NCBI RefSeq assembly: GCF_947503375.1
Contig: NZ_CANNDQ010000003.1
Coordinates: forward strand, 1 to 64,000
Reading direction: 5' to 3'
DNA length: 64,000 nt
Source of the DNA: an uncultured Psychroserpens sp.
GTDB taxonomy: Bacteria > Bacteroidota > Bacteroidia > Flavobacteriales > Flavobacteriaceae
The translations under genes were made by a program, and so were the position numbers. Shown piece after piece: positions 27,380-36,565 of this stretch; position 1 is the first letter of the stretch; each line of letters begins with the position of its first letter. Under the pieces are notes generated by a model that worked only from the letters and a program-made list of their open reading frames with translations, was not told where the DNA came from and did not search any database.

Positions 27380-30232
27380 TTAGAATCTAACATAAACGTT
27401 AAGGTAGTAGGTAGTTCCAAAACCAAAGAAATAACGAGAACCAAAAATTTCTCCAGTATCTCTTGATTTGTCTTCTAAAACACGGTCGTATGTGGCAAGT
27501 CTAGATTGCTCGAAACCACCAGTTCGGTAATCTTGATTGAACACGTTGTTAATAGTAGCAAAGAAACCGATAAAATAATCATCTACCCTCCATGATTTAC
27601 CACCTATTATATTAACTAACATGTAATCATCAAATTGTTCTTGTTTTAAAAGGTCTCTTGCAACATCTGGATCATAATTTGCGATGTCGTTTCCATCAAA
27701 ATCTGTTGCAAAGTTAGCAGAACGTCTTAAAGCGCTAGCATCTACATAAGCATTTGAAAAGAAGTTTGATGTTACACCAATGTTCCAAAAATCTGGATCA
27801 CGATATTCAAATCCTATTTGATATGCTCGTTCAGGTCCTCCAGCAACGTGTAAATCTTTTAGGTTAGTAGTGCCATCACCAAACCTAACTTCGTTATCAA
27901 AATCGTCACTTGTTAAATATAGGTTAGGATTATTACTAAAAGTATACTGACCTACAGAAGCTGCAGCCTTCAGTTTTATTGTTGGTGTTACTTGTGCTTC
28001 TATACCTAATTCAGCACCAATATGACGTCTTTCAATGTTTGTTATGATTTCTTGTACAAAAGCATCTCCAGTATCAAATCCAAGACCAGCAAGATCTTCA
28101 GTAAAATAGAACCCAATATCAGTGCCGTCTTCAAATCCTGAGTAGAAACCTGTTATTCTCGCTTTTACTATTGGAGATCTAAAGATATAACTTACATCAA
28201 CAGATTGAATTTTTTCACTTTCGAGACCTGTTACCACATTGTTATTTTGTCTTGCGTTGCTGAATGAGTTTCTAATAGTTGGTGCTTTTGTAAAGTAACT
28301 ACCATTAACATCAATTAGATGACGACCTGTGATTTTATAAGTTGCTCCAGCTTTTACACCATAGTTAGAAAAGTCTAATTTTTCGCTTTTCCCAAAAGAT
28401 TCTGCGCCTGGGAAGTTTCCATTGTCATACAAGCCATTACGTTGGTATGTGGTTTGAGAGATGCTCCCTCCAAGATAGAAGTCTACTTTGTTGTATTTAA
28501 ATTGTGCTTGAGCAAAACCTGAGATTACATTGGCATCAATCTCGTAATTATACTTATAACGGTCACCTTCTTGAACAATTCTGTTAGGATTATTTCTATC
28601 ACTTTGTGCGATACTTTCTAAACCTAAAGTTGAGTTAGGATCTGTTTCTTCTGCAAAGAAATCAACATCTAAAAACCCAGTTCCTCCAAGTAAATCTTTA
28701 AGTTCTGCAAAGTTTTCGCTTTTTAGATTTCTGTAGCTTATAGATGCGTTCAAACGAACTCGTTCTGATAATTCAGTATCAAAGATAGTATTGATCGTGA
28801 ACTGTTTATCATCGTTTCTGTCTTCTTGTATTGCATAAATAGAATTTCCGCCTTGAGCTCTTAATGTAGCGTTACCTTGATATAATTGATTCCAATCTAA
28901 CTGACCATCATTTACAAATTCTTGTTGAGCTAAGTAAGCCTGTTCAAAATTGTATGCGGTAGGATTATCAAACCTTAGTTGATAACTCGGTAGGTTTTGA
29001 TAATAAGCTGGATCAGGATTTCTTGCCCCTCCAATAAATACGGTTTGACCATTAAAATCAACTTGACGAGTACCACCATTATCGATTCTAGTGTTTCCAA
29101 TTTTTCCAAATTGGTAAGCAACGTTGGTATTTAGTTTGGTTTTAGTAGAAATATCCCAAAAATGATTCAACATTAAGATTGGTTCTTCAATTTCTCTAAC
29201 TCTTGAATTTCTAATCTCACCATCTAATTCGCCCCAAAATGGGTTGTATTCTCTCCCTTTCAATTGGTAGATTTCTTCAGTGATTGCTGTTGAGCGACCA
29301 CGTCTATTTTGAGCATATATAGAAGTAAAGTTGATACTATGTTTATCACTGATCTTTTTTTCAATCGCAGCAAAGAATGAGTTTGAATCATAAAGCGTCC
29401 CGTCTATAAAGCCTTCATCACCAAATCGACGTGATGCCAGAACAGAAAATGACCAACCACCTTCTAATAAACCAGAATTATAGCTAGCCATAACACGACC
29501 TGTATAACTTCTATTGGCACTAGCATAAGATACACGACCCCCTTTTCTATATTTTGAAGCGCGCATTACAATGTTATTAGTACCTGCAAGATCACCAAAG
29601 GTATAATCATTTGCAGACATACCCATTGTAAATTCTTGATTACGTTGTACATCATTGAGTCCACCCCAATTTCCCCATTGTGGTCTACCCGTAAATTGTT
29701 TGTTCATTTCAATACCATTGATAAGTACTTTACCATTAGCATTGTCTAAACCTCTTGGTCTGAAGAAGGTTGCACTGAAATCAAATGCAGCTGCATTTAA
29801 AAACACGTCTCTAGATGACTGAAGTAAACCAGATACATTATCTGTTAAACCATCATCTTCACTATTTAAGTTATCCTCAGAAATGGATATGATGAAGAGG
29901 TCTTTCTTATCACTAGAATCGTAATCTAAAGTCATACCGCTTATGTCTACGGTTTGTCCTTCATTTACTACAATAGGATAACGTTTTGTCACGTAATCTG
30001 TTTTTTCAATTTTCAATACTTGTTCTCCCAAAGGAACTAGTGTTTCAAATTGAAACTCACCATTAGCATCTGTAGAAGTCTTAATCGACGTTCCTTCAAT
30101 AGTAATGGTTACATCTGGAATTGGTTCTCCTGTCGTGCCATCTAACACGCTACCCTTTACAATTGTTTCTTGAGCAAAGGTTGTGAACGCAGAAAAAATT
30201 CCGAATAAAAAAATCAATAAACTTTTTTTCAT
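27380..30232 (-). CDS. TonB-dependent receptor with N-terminal CarboxypepD_reg domain
   Basis: The 950-residue protein has a signal peptide (1-20), a carboxypeptidase-regulatory-like beta-sandwich (about 23-108, KGSVLDGTTGEPIPDVTI), a plug domain (about 125-235, with FRPRGLDNANGKVLINGIEM) and a long outer-membrane beta-barrel ending in FGTTYYLNVYVRF with a terminal Phe. It imports a ligand across the outer membrane using TonB energy. Together with the DUF5689 lipoprotein downstream it forms an uptake operon, divergent from a secreted EEP-family phosphodiesterase at 30368. A TAAATTTG box lies upstream. The layout suggests uptake of products from that enzyme, but this is inference. Confidence 0.93.
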   Translation of the reverse strand: MKKSLLIFLFGIFSAFTTFAQETIVKGSVLDGTTGEPIPDVTITIEGTSIKTSTDANGEFQFETLVPLGEQVLKIEKTDYVTKRYPIVVNEGQTVDISGMTLDYDSSDKKDLFIISISEDNLNSEDDGLTDNVSGLLQSSRDVFLNAAAFDFSATFFRPRGLDNANGKVLINGIEMNKQFTGRPQWGNWGGLNDVQRNQEFTMGMSANDYTFGDLAGTNNIVMRASKYRKGGRVSYASANRSYTGRVMASYNSGLLEGGWSFSVLASRRFGDEGFIDGTLYDSNSFFAAIEKKISDKHSINFTSIYAQNRRGRSTAITEEIYQLKGREYNPFWGELDGEIRNSRVREIEEPILMLNHFWDISTKTKLNTNVAYQFGKIGNTRIDNGGTRQVDFNGQTVFIGGARNPDPAYYQNLPSYQLRFDNPTAYNFEQAYLAQQEFVNDGQLDWNQLYQGNATLRAQGGNSIYAIQEDRNDDKQFTINTIFDTELSERVRLNASISYRNLKSENFAELKDLLGGTGFLDVDFFAEETDPNSTLGLESIAQSDRNNPNRIVQEGDRYKYNYEIDANVISGFAQAQFKYNKVDFYLGGSISQTTYQRNGLYDNGNFPGAESFGKSEKLDFSNYGVKAGATYKITGRHLIDVNGSYFTKAPTIRNSFSNARQNNNVVTGLESEKIQSVDVSYIFRSPIVKARITGFYSGFEDGTDIGFYFTEDLAGLGFDTGDAFVQEIITNIERRHIGAELGIEAQVTPTIKLKAAASVGQYTFSNNPNLYLTSDDFDNEVRFGDGTTNLKDLHVAGGPERAYQIGFEYRDPDFWNIGVTSNFFSNAYVDASALRRSANFATDFDGNDIANYDPDVARDLLKQEQFDDYMLVNIIGGKSWRVDDYFIGFFATINNVFNQDYRTGGFEQSRLATYDRVLEDKSRDTGEIFGSRYFFGFGTTYYLNVYVRF

Positions 30233-30287
30233 GCCTAATCTTTAGTTAATAATTGTTTTGCATTAAATAATAGTTATTTAAGGCGTG

Positions 30288-30295
30288 CAAATTTA
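30288..30295 (-). promoter_or_regulatory. -7 box for the TonB receptor operon
   Basis: The minus strand reads TAAATTTG, an exact TAnnTTTG match, about 55 bases before the ATG at 30232. It overlaps the region expected to hold the -33 element of the divergent plus-strand promoter. Confidence 0.5.
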
Positions 30296-30315
30296 CATTA
30301 TTTATAATAAATACA

Positions 30316-30323
30316 TACTTTTG
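30316..30323 (+). promoter_or_regulatory. -7 box for the secreted EEP-family gene
   Basis: TACTTTTG matches TAnnTTTG exactly, 44 bases before the ATG at 30368. A weak -33-like TTTA sits 20 bases upstream, inside the -7 box of the divergent promoter. Confidence 0.5.
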
Positions 30324-30367
30324 GCGCGAGATTTGATTAGATATAACGATAACATAATATTAACACT

Positions 30368-31438
30368 ATGAAATTATTACATTTTCCTTTGGCAATCATA
30401 TGTTTTTTCATGTGCCTAAACGGGTTTACTCAAGAGGAAAAAAAAGATAAGCAGTTTGAAATTCACACTATTGCATTTTACAATTTAGAGAATTTATTTG
30501 ATACAGTCAATGACACCACCAAGTTTGATGAACGAAGTCCTATTATGGAAATGAAAGCAGACAGAGAAGGTGTTTATGCTAAGAAAGTGCATAATATGGC
30601 TAGAGTAATTGCTGATATTGGCTCAGATGTTACAGGAAATTCTCCAGCTATAATTGGTGTATGCGAAGTTGAAAATCGTGAAGTTTTAGTAGATGTTGTT
30701 AATGATCCTTTATTGGTTGGAAGAGATTACGGCATCATCCATTACCATTCACCTGATGCTAGAGGAATTGATGTTGCTTTATTATATCAGAAGAAACTAT
30801 TTAAGCCTATAAGTCATAGCTCTCATGAAGTAAAAATATTTGACGATAGAACTAGAAAGCGTAAACAAACTCGAGATCAATTGTTGGTTTCTGGCGAATT
30901 AGACGGCGACCTCATACATGTAATCGTAAATCACTGGCCATCAAGAAGTGGTGGTGAGGCTAGAAGTAGGCCAAAGCGTGTAGCTGCTGCCAAAGTAAGT
31001 AAACGTGTTGTAGATTCATTACAGTCTATAAACCCTTATGCTAAGATATTTATCATGGGAGATTTAAATGATGACCCAACTAACGATAGCGTAAAAAAAA
31101 TTTTAAAGGCTGAGCGTAATAAAAATAAAGTTGGATTAAAAGGAATTTATAATCCGTACGAAAACATGTTTAAAAAGAGTGGTTTTGGTACGACTGCATG
31201 GAGGGATGCGTGGAGTTTATTTGATCAGATCATGTTTACACAGCCACTATTAGAAAAAGAAGATTATTCATCATTTAGATTTTATAAAGCAGGTATTTAT
31301 AATAAAGTATACCTCACCAATAAAAGAGGACGATGGAAGGGTTACCCATTAAGAAGTTTTTCAGATGGTGGATTCACAAACGGATTTAGTGATCATTTTC
31401 CAGTATATGTCTACGTTATTAGAGAACCTAAAGGGTAA
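30368..31438 (+). CDS. Secreted endonuclease/exonuclease/phosphatase family protein
   Basis: The 356-residue protein has a signal peptide (MKLLHFPLAIICFFMCLNGFTQ), then the EEP superfamily motifs: FYNLENLFDT, GVCEVENREVL (metal-binding Glu), NHWPSRSGGEARSRPKR (catalytic His and basic substrate loop), MGDLNDDPTN and FSDHFPVYVYV. It is predicted to be an exported metal-dependent phosphodiesterase, perhaps a nuclease. It is the paralogue of the cytoplasmic form at 10944-11906, with the same motifs in the same order. It is divergent from the TonB receptor/DUF5689 operon across a 135-base region with back-to-back -7 boxes, suggesting co-regulation. Confidence 0.88.
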   Translation: MKLLHFPLAIICFFMCLNGFTQEEKKDKQFEIHTIAFYNLENLFDTVNDTTKFDERSPIMEMKADREGVYAKKVHNMARVIADIGSDVTGNSPAIIGVCEVENREVLVDVVNDPLLVGRDYGIIHYHSPDARGIDVALLYQKKLFKPISHSSHEVKIFDDRTRKRKQTRDQLLVSGELDGDLIHVIVNHWPSRSGGEARSRPKRVAAAKVSKRVVDSLQSINPYAKIFIMGDLNDDPTNDSVKKILKAERNKNKVGLKGIYNPYENMFKKSGFGTTAWRDAWSLFDQIMFTQPLLEKEDYSSFRFYKAGIYNKVYLTNKRGRWKGYPLRSFSDGGFTNGFSDHFPVYVYVIREPKG

Positions 31439-31472
31439 AAAAAAGCGCAAATTAAATTTGCGCTTTTTTTTA
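31437..31472. terminator. Bidirectional rho-independent terminator
   Basis: A perfect stem (GCGCAAAT with ATTTGCGC, flanked by eight A and eight T) between the convergent EEP and membrane-protein genes. The stem begins at the stop codon of the EEP gene. Confidence 0.92.
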
Positions 31473-31477
31473 TTCAT

Positions 31478-31912
31478 TTATAACCAGTTTGACCATGGTA
31501 TTCTCGATAATATAAGTAATAGACCTGCAGTGTAAAAAACAGCTAATACTTTAAATTTAGGTTTCGAAGTCAATTTCTTTTTATGTTTTGAGTAACCTAT
31601 TGTTATTGCTGCTACAGCCAATATGCCTACAAAAGGATGCTCTACTGCTAATAATCTAGAAAAAGAATCAAGTCCTCCCATACCATTAGCACTAATATTT
31701 TTAAAACCAAAAGGAGATACAAAATATAAGATTAAGCCTATAAGTAGCTGGATATGTGACACAATTAAAGTGAAAAGTGAGATTCTAAAATCTATAGCAT
31801 GAAACTCTTTATTTCCAAAAAATTTTATAAGAGCATTTAAACTACCAATTATTACCATTAGTAGAACTAGATAAGCCCAATAGGAATGAATCATTTGAAG
31901 TGTACTATACAT
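31478..31912 (-). CDS. Four-helix membrane protein, cytochrome b-like annotation likely
   Basis: The ATG at 31912 gives 144 residues; the in-frame start at 31939 would only add a non-conserved hydrophobic tail. Four membrane helices are visible (about 8-27, 42-63, 85-106, 117-133) with His residues in or near helices (MIHSYW, IVSHIQLLIG, VEHPFVG). Proteins of this size and pattern are common in Flavobacteriia and often labelled cytochrome B. Conserved His would suit haem binding, but I cannot show that. It stands alone, convergent with the EEP gene and sharing its terminator. Confidence 0.72.
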   Translation of the reverse strand: MYSTLQMIHSYWAYLVLLMVIIGSLNALIKFFGNKEFHAIDFRISLFTLIVSHIQLLIGLILYFVSPFGFKNISANGMGGLDSFSRLLAVEHPFVGILAVAAITIGYSKHKKKLTSKPKFKVLAVFYTAGLLLILSRIPWSNWL

Positions 31913-32143
31913 AATTGTTATTTGAAAGATTAATAACACAAATGTAATAATTTAAAGTATACGCTTTTTTAAGAGTGTATTTTATATTTAAGATAGGTAA
32001 CCCTTATATTATTCTTATAAAACACTTCTTATTACTGAAATATTATTAGTGAAATTATGTTGTTTTGAGTTTTATATAAAAACACATTTGGTATTAATAA
32101 AAACACTAATCCTTTAGTATCTTTATGTAAAGTATTAGAGATC

Positions 32144-34723
32144 ATGGCGACACAACCAAAACTTGTAAGATTTAATCAAAATGTAATGTCAAAATATCAA
32201 ATATACAATAGTATATTTATGACCTTACCTTTTGATACTATTTCAAAAACTGTAGCCTTACTACCATTATTTCATGAAACTTGTAAAGATGGTTTCGAAG
32301 CAGGAGATGACCCAACAACAATTGTAGAGACTTTTTTCAAAAAATATCAAGCAAGACGCAATAAGCAAAGTCAAATTAATTTATTGTTTCGCTTTATACA
32401 ATATATTGAACGCCAAGTTGTTCTCTTTGATGCTGTGGAAGATGCAGCATTTTCTACAGTGCATAATATGGATGGTATCGGAACATTGCGTAGTTTGAAA
32501 GAAAAAGCAGAGGCAGAACACAAAAAGCAGTTATTACAAGAATATCTTGAGGCATTTAAAGTACGTATTGTATTAACAGCACATCCAACACAATTTTATC
32601 CAGGAACAGTTTTAGGAATTATTACAGACCTAGCAAAAGCTATTAAAGAAGATAATTTAATAGAAATTAATAGCTTGCTTGCTCAATTGGGAAAAACACC
32701 ATTTTTTAAAGAGAAAAAACCAACACCATATGACGAAGCTGTTAATCTCATCTGGTATTTAAAAAATGTGTTTTACCATTCGTTTGGTTCTATATATGAT
32801 TACGTTCAACAAAATATTTTTGATGATCGAGAAATAGAAAACCCAATTATTAATATAGGGTTTTGGCCAGGAGGTGATAGAGATGGAAATCCATTTGTAA
32901 CACCACAAATAACTAGAAATGTGGCTAAAAAACTTAGAGAGTCTATTGTTAAAAATTATATCAAAGATATCAAGTATTTAAGACGACGATTGACCTTCAG
33001 AGGTATTAGAGAGCGTATAATTGAATTGAATCATAAACTTCATAACACTTTACTTGATAGAGAGGATCAGATTTCGCTTAAAGAATTCAGATTAGAATTA
33101 TTTACCATTAGACAATTGCTTATTGAAAACCATCAGTCATTATTTGTAGATAAGGTAACCACTTTAATAAATAGAACGACACTTTTTGGTTATCATTTTG
33201 CTAGTTTAGATATACGTCAAGATAGTCGAGTACATGATCAAATGTTTACATCTCTGGTTAAAGAACTGAATGCTAAAGGAAGCGATGTGTTTCCTAAGGA
33301 TTATTTCAATTTGTCCTTGGAAGCCCAGTTAAATTGTCTTTCAGAAATTGAAGGAACTATTGGTGATATTGAATTTGAAGATGAATTAGCCATTAATATT
33401 ACGGAAACAATCAAAGCGATGAAGTTCATTCAAGAGCAGAATGGAGAAGTAGCTTGTAACCGTTACATTATTAGTAATAACCAAACGACATTAAATGTAC
33501 TTCAGCTTTATGCAATGCTTAAAGTAGTAGCGTTTCATGATCAACTCACCGCAGATATCGTCCCATTATTTGAAACAGTAACTGATCTTCAGGCTTCTCC
33601 AAATGTGATGGAGGCATTGTATACCAACAAAAGTTACAGGGCTCATCTTGAGCAAAGAGGCAATAAACAAACGATAATGTTAGGGTTTAGTGATGGTACT
33701 AAAGATGGTGGTTATTTGATGGCAAATTGGGCTATATTCAAGGCGAAAGAAGCACTAACAGAACTTTCAAGAGCATATAATGTTGATGTTATTTTCTTTG
33801 ATGGTAGAGGAGGTCCTCCAGCCAGAGGAGGAGGTAAAACACATCAGTTCTATGCTTCTTTAGGGCCAACCATAGAAGATAAAGAAATACAACTCACTAT
33901 TCAAGGACAAACCATTAGTTCAAATTTCGGAACTTTAGATTCTTCGCAGTATAATATGGAACAATTGATTAGCTCAGGGATTTCTAACCATTTCAATGAT
34001 AAAAACCGAGCAATGCTTACTGAAGATAAAGAAGTTATGGATCATCTTGCAAATCTCAGTTATCAAACGTATGTAGATTTTAAGAATCATTCAAAGTTTT
34101 TGCCATATTTAGAGCGGATGAGTACATTAAAATATTATGCAAAAACCAATATTGGAAGCAGGCCTTCAAAACGCGGAAAATCTGATAAACTTATATTTCA
34201 AGATTTACGAGCAATTCCCTTTGTTGGAAGTTGGAGTCAACTTAAACAAAACGTACCTGGGTTTTATGGTGTAGGAACTGCACTCTTACATTATGAATCT
34301 AAAGGTGAATTTGATAAGCTAAAGACCTTATACAACAACTCAAGATTTTTCAAAACTTTAGTAGAAAATAGCATGATGTCCTTATCAAAATCTTTTTTTG
34401 ATTTAACCAAGTACATGGCTAATGATAATGAATTTGGTGAATTCTGGAAGATTATTCATGCCGAATATCAAACCTCTAAACGATTGCTTTTAAAGCTAAC
34501 ATCGTCTAGTGAGTTGATGGAAAACGAGCCTATAGGTAAGGCTTCTATAAGCGTTAGAGAATCTATCGTATTGCCACTACTAACGATTCAACAATACGCA
34601 TTGAAGAAAATCCAAGAGTTAGAAAAAGCTGAGGTCAAAAATGAAGAAGAGATTGCCATTTACGAAAAAATTGTTACTCGTTCACTCTTTGGAAATATAA
34701 ATGCAAGTCGAAATTCAGCTTAA
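32144..34723 (+). CDS. ppc: Phosphoenolpyruvate carboxylase
   Basis: The 859-residue protein carries the PEPC signature sites: TAHPTQ with catalytic His147, FWPGGDRDGNPFVTP, GFSDGTKDGGYLMANW (the Lys loop), FFDGRGGPPARGGGKTH (the mobile Arg/Gly loop) and GSRPSKR. It converts PEP and bicarbonate to oxaloacetate, refilling the citric-acid cycle. The C-terminus ends ASRNSA where E. coli-type enzymes end RNTG, a difference expected in Bacteroidota forms. It is a single-gene unit in a 231-base leader region that holds a TATCTTTA box at 32118-32125 and nothing else recognisable. Confidence 0.96.
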   Translation: MATQPKLVRFNQNVMSKYQIYNSIFMTLPFDTISKTVALLPLFHETCKDGFEAGDDPTTIVETFFKKYQARRNKQSQINLLFRFIQYIERQVVLFDAVEDAAFSTVHNMDGIGTLRSLKEKAEAEHKKQLLQEYLEAFKVRIVLTAHPTQFYPGTVLGIITDLAKAIKEDNLIEINSLLAQLGKTPFFKEKKPTPYDEAVNLIWYLKNVFYHSFGSIYDYVQQNIFDDREIENPIINIGFWPGGDRDGNPFVTPQITRNVAKKLRESIVKNYIKDIKYLRRRLTFRGIRERIIELNHKLHNTLLDREDQISLKEFRLELFTIRQLLIENHQSLFVDKVTTLINRTTLFGYHFASLDIRQDSRVHDQMFTSLVKELNAKGSDVFPKDYFNLSLEAQLNCLSEIEGTIGDIEFEDELAINITETIKAMKFIQEQNGEVACNRYIISNNQTTLNVLQLYAMLKVVAFHDQLTADIVPLFETVTDLQASPNVMEALYTNKSYRAHLEQRGNKQTIMLGFSDGTKDGGYLMANWAIFKAKEALTELSRAYNVDVIFFDGRGGPPARGGGKTHQFYASLGPTIEDKEIQLTIQGQTISSNFGTLDSSQYNMEQLISSGISNHFNDKNRAMLTEDKEVMDHLANLSYQTYVDFKNHSKFLPYLERMSTLKYYAKTNIGSRPSKRGKSDKLIFQDLRAIPFVGSWSQLKQNVPGFYGVGTALLHYESKGEFDKLKTLYNNSRFFKTLVENSMMSLSKSFFDLTKYMANDNEFGEFWKIIHAEYQTSKRLLLKLTSSSELMENEPIGKASISVRESIVLPLLTIQQYALKKIQELEKAEVKNEEEIAIYEKIVTRSLFGNINASRNSA

Positions 34724-34728
34724 GACAA

Positions 34729-35280
34729 TTATTTTTTAATAAGTTGAAAATTGAACGTGATCAAAACTTCATTTGATAATTTGTTCTTCACAATTTTTGG
34801 AATTTCAATATTATAATCTGAAGCCAAAACAGAAAAATTACCAGATAAGAAAACACTATCATTTACAACTTTCATTGTTATTGGTATTTGATCAATATTT
34901 TTTGTAACGCCATGAAACGTAAGTTGGCCTTCCATTAGTAGCGAAGATGTCTCTAATGCTGATATTTTTTCAAGTTCAAAGTCAGAAATTAGTCCTTTAA
35001 AAGTAGTTTTTGGATGTAGGTCTGATTCAGCATAATTTTCATTAAAGTGCTCTTCCATTAAGGCATTTTTAAAACGAAATGCTTTAACTAAAGCTAAAGC
35101 TGCAAACTCGCCGTTTTCGGTATTTAGAATTGCAGTAACAGATTTGTTCTGAGCCGCAACCTCTTCAAAAGAAGGCACTGAAGCTTCAAATGAAAGCGAT
35201 CCTATTTTCGTTAAGTATTTGCTTTGACCAATTACTAGCATACTACTAAGCATGTATAGCATTAAAAAAAAATGTTTCAT
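34729..35280 (-). CDS. YceI-like exported protein
   Basis: The 183-residue protein has a signal peptide (1-19) and a YceI lipocalin-like barrel: TKIGSLSFEASVP, HPKTTFKG, MEGQLTFHGVTKNIDQIPI, and VLASDYNIEIP near the end. YceI folds bind isoprenoid or amphiphilic ligands in the periplasm. It is the last of six tightly spaced minus-strand genes (5-base gap to the cytochrome lipoprotein). Membership in that operon hints at a role with the cytochrome and DUF5777 barrel, but ligand is unknown. A second YceI protein lies at 51020-51616. Confidence 0.85.
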   Translation of the reverse strand: MKHFFLMLYMLSSMLVIGQSKYLTKIGSLSFEASVPSFEEVAAQNKSVTAILNTENGEFAALALVKAFRFKNALMEEHFNENYAESDLHPKTTFKGLISDFELEKISALETSSLLMEGQLTFHGVTKNIDQIPITMKVVNDSVFLSGNFSVLASDYNIEIPKIVKNKLSNEVLITFNFQLIKK

Positions 35281-35285
35281 GTGTT

Positions 35286-35648
35286 TTAGTTTTCAATTAA
35301 ACCTTCCGCTTCCCATTGTATGATTAGATCTATTAAGTTTTGAGGTAATTTGGGTCCGCCAAAAGGCATCACAAACCCTAAATCATCAGAAGAGATACGC
35401 TCAATTAACCCTCTATTTTCTACAGCATCACTTACATCAGAATAAGTCAATAAAGACATTGGTGCATCATTAACGGGTGGATTATTATGGCATGTAATAC
35501 AATTATTATCTATGATGGTTTTAATTGTATTATCATATGTAAGGTCGCCTTCAATTATAATTTCTTCAACAACATCATCTTCACTCACATAAGAACAGTT
35601 GAAGAACAATGAAATAAATAAAAGGCATGATATATATATTCTTTTCAT
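35286..35648 (-). CDS. Mono-haem cytochrome c-type lipoprotein
   Basis: The ATG at 35648 gives 120 residues with a lipoprotein signal (MKRIYISCLLFISLFFNC, Cys18). One haem site CITCH is at 50-54 and a likely axial Met94 in GFVMPFGGPKLP, followed by a final helix DLIIQWEAEGL. This is the pattern of a small class I-like cytochrome c domain of about 80 residues. Lipidation places it on the periplasmic face or outside surface. It sits between the DUF5777 barrel (10-base gap) and YceI genes, so a function in envelope electron transfer is plausible but unproven. Confidence 0.85.
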   Translation of the reverse strand: MKRIYISCLLFISLFFNCSYVSEDDVVEEIIIEGDLTYDNTIKTIIDNNCITCHNNPPVNDAPMSLLTYSDVSDAVENRGLIERISSDDLGFVMPFGGPKLPQNLIDLIIQWEAEGLIEN

Positions 35649-35658
35649 AACACAGTTT

Positions 35659-36510
35659 TTAAAATACACGGCTTAAGTTAAATCCAAAGTAAATGTTACC
35701 ATCACTCCAATTACCAGTTGCTTGACCAAGAAAACCATTGGTATTCATTGCTTGAGCATTTGAAAAATGCATTTGGAAAACGTGACCTCCAGTTTCTAAG
35801 TCAAAACCAATAGACAATGGGTTTTTAAAAGGAGAATTACCAGCTCTATTTAGATGCCAACCATAATCTGCATTTATAGACCATCGCTTACCTAATTTGT
35901 GCCTTCCGCCAATACCAATAGCATATTGTGAATTGTGTTGCTCGTCAAAAGCAACAAAATTGTCATGAAAAAACGTAGGTGCCAATTCTAATGACAATTT
36001 TGTATTTACTTTTTTGGAAATTAACAGCTGTGCTGTATAACCTAGACGATCTTTAAATTCTAATAATGGTAAGTTTTCTTTTTCTAATGCTGTATTTACT
36101 AGTATTGAATTAAAGCCGACAATAGTAAATGGAAACCCATTTTCTTTTTGTCTCGTAAGTCTATATTTTGCAGAAGCTTCATATATTTTTTGAAACGAAC
36201 TTCTTGAGACACCTATATTTACGGCATCAGTAATACCGTATACAAAGTTAAGCCTTGTAACTGCATCGTCAAGACCGAAAAAACTATCAAAACCATTTTC
36301 AATGCTACCAAATCTATGAGAAACGATAAGTGTCAACTCTTTTTTTGCAACAAGTTTGGTAGATTCAAAATTTACAATTTTTAGCCCTTTAAAGGCTGCA
36401 GAAGCATATTGGTCACCGATAGAATCTGTATCAATTTCGTTTAATAAATCATCTTGTGCTCCTGAAAATTGGGTAATAGATAGCAGTATAAATAAAATTA
36501 GAAGTTTCAT
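35659..36510 (-). CDS. DUF5777 family outer-membrane beta-barrel protein
   Basis: The 283-residue protein has a signal peptide (about 1-18) and then strands alternating with turns: AAFKGLKIVNFESTKLV, LTLIVSHRFGSIENG, FFGLDDAVTRLNFVYGI, ending in FNLSRVF with a terminal Phe as in barrel proteins. These match DUF5777, a Bacteroidota family of predicted outer-membrane barrels. It probably forms a channel or scaffold in the outer membrane. Next to a cytochrome c lipoprotein and YceI in one operon, it may bring the cytochrome into contact with the outside; this is inference. Confidence 0.8.
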   Translation of the reverse strand: MKLLILFILLSITQFSGAQDDLLNEIDTDSIGDQYASAAFKGLKIVNFESTKLVAKKELTLIVSHRFGSIENGFDSFFGLDDAVTRLNFVYGITDAVNIGVSRSSFQKIYEASAKYRLTRQKENGFPFTIVGFNSILVNTALEKENLPLLEFKDRLGYTAQLLISKKVNTKLSLELAPTFFHDNFVAFDEQHNSQYAIGIGGRHKLGKRWSINADYGWHLNRAGNSPFKNPLSIGFDLETGGHVFQMHFSNAQAMNTNGFLGQATGNWSDGNIYFGFNLSRVF

Positions 36511-36565
36511 TTATTAATATAATTTGTAATAAGATTAAAATGTAATTACGGTATAATTTTGAGTT

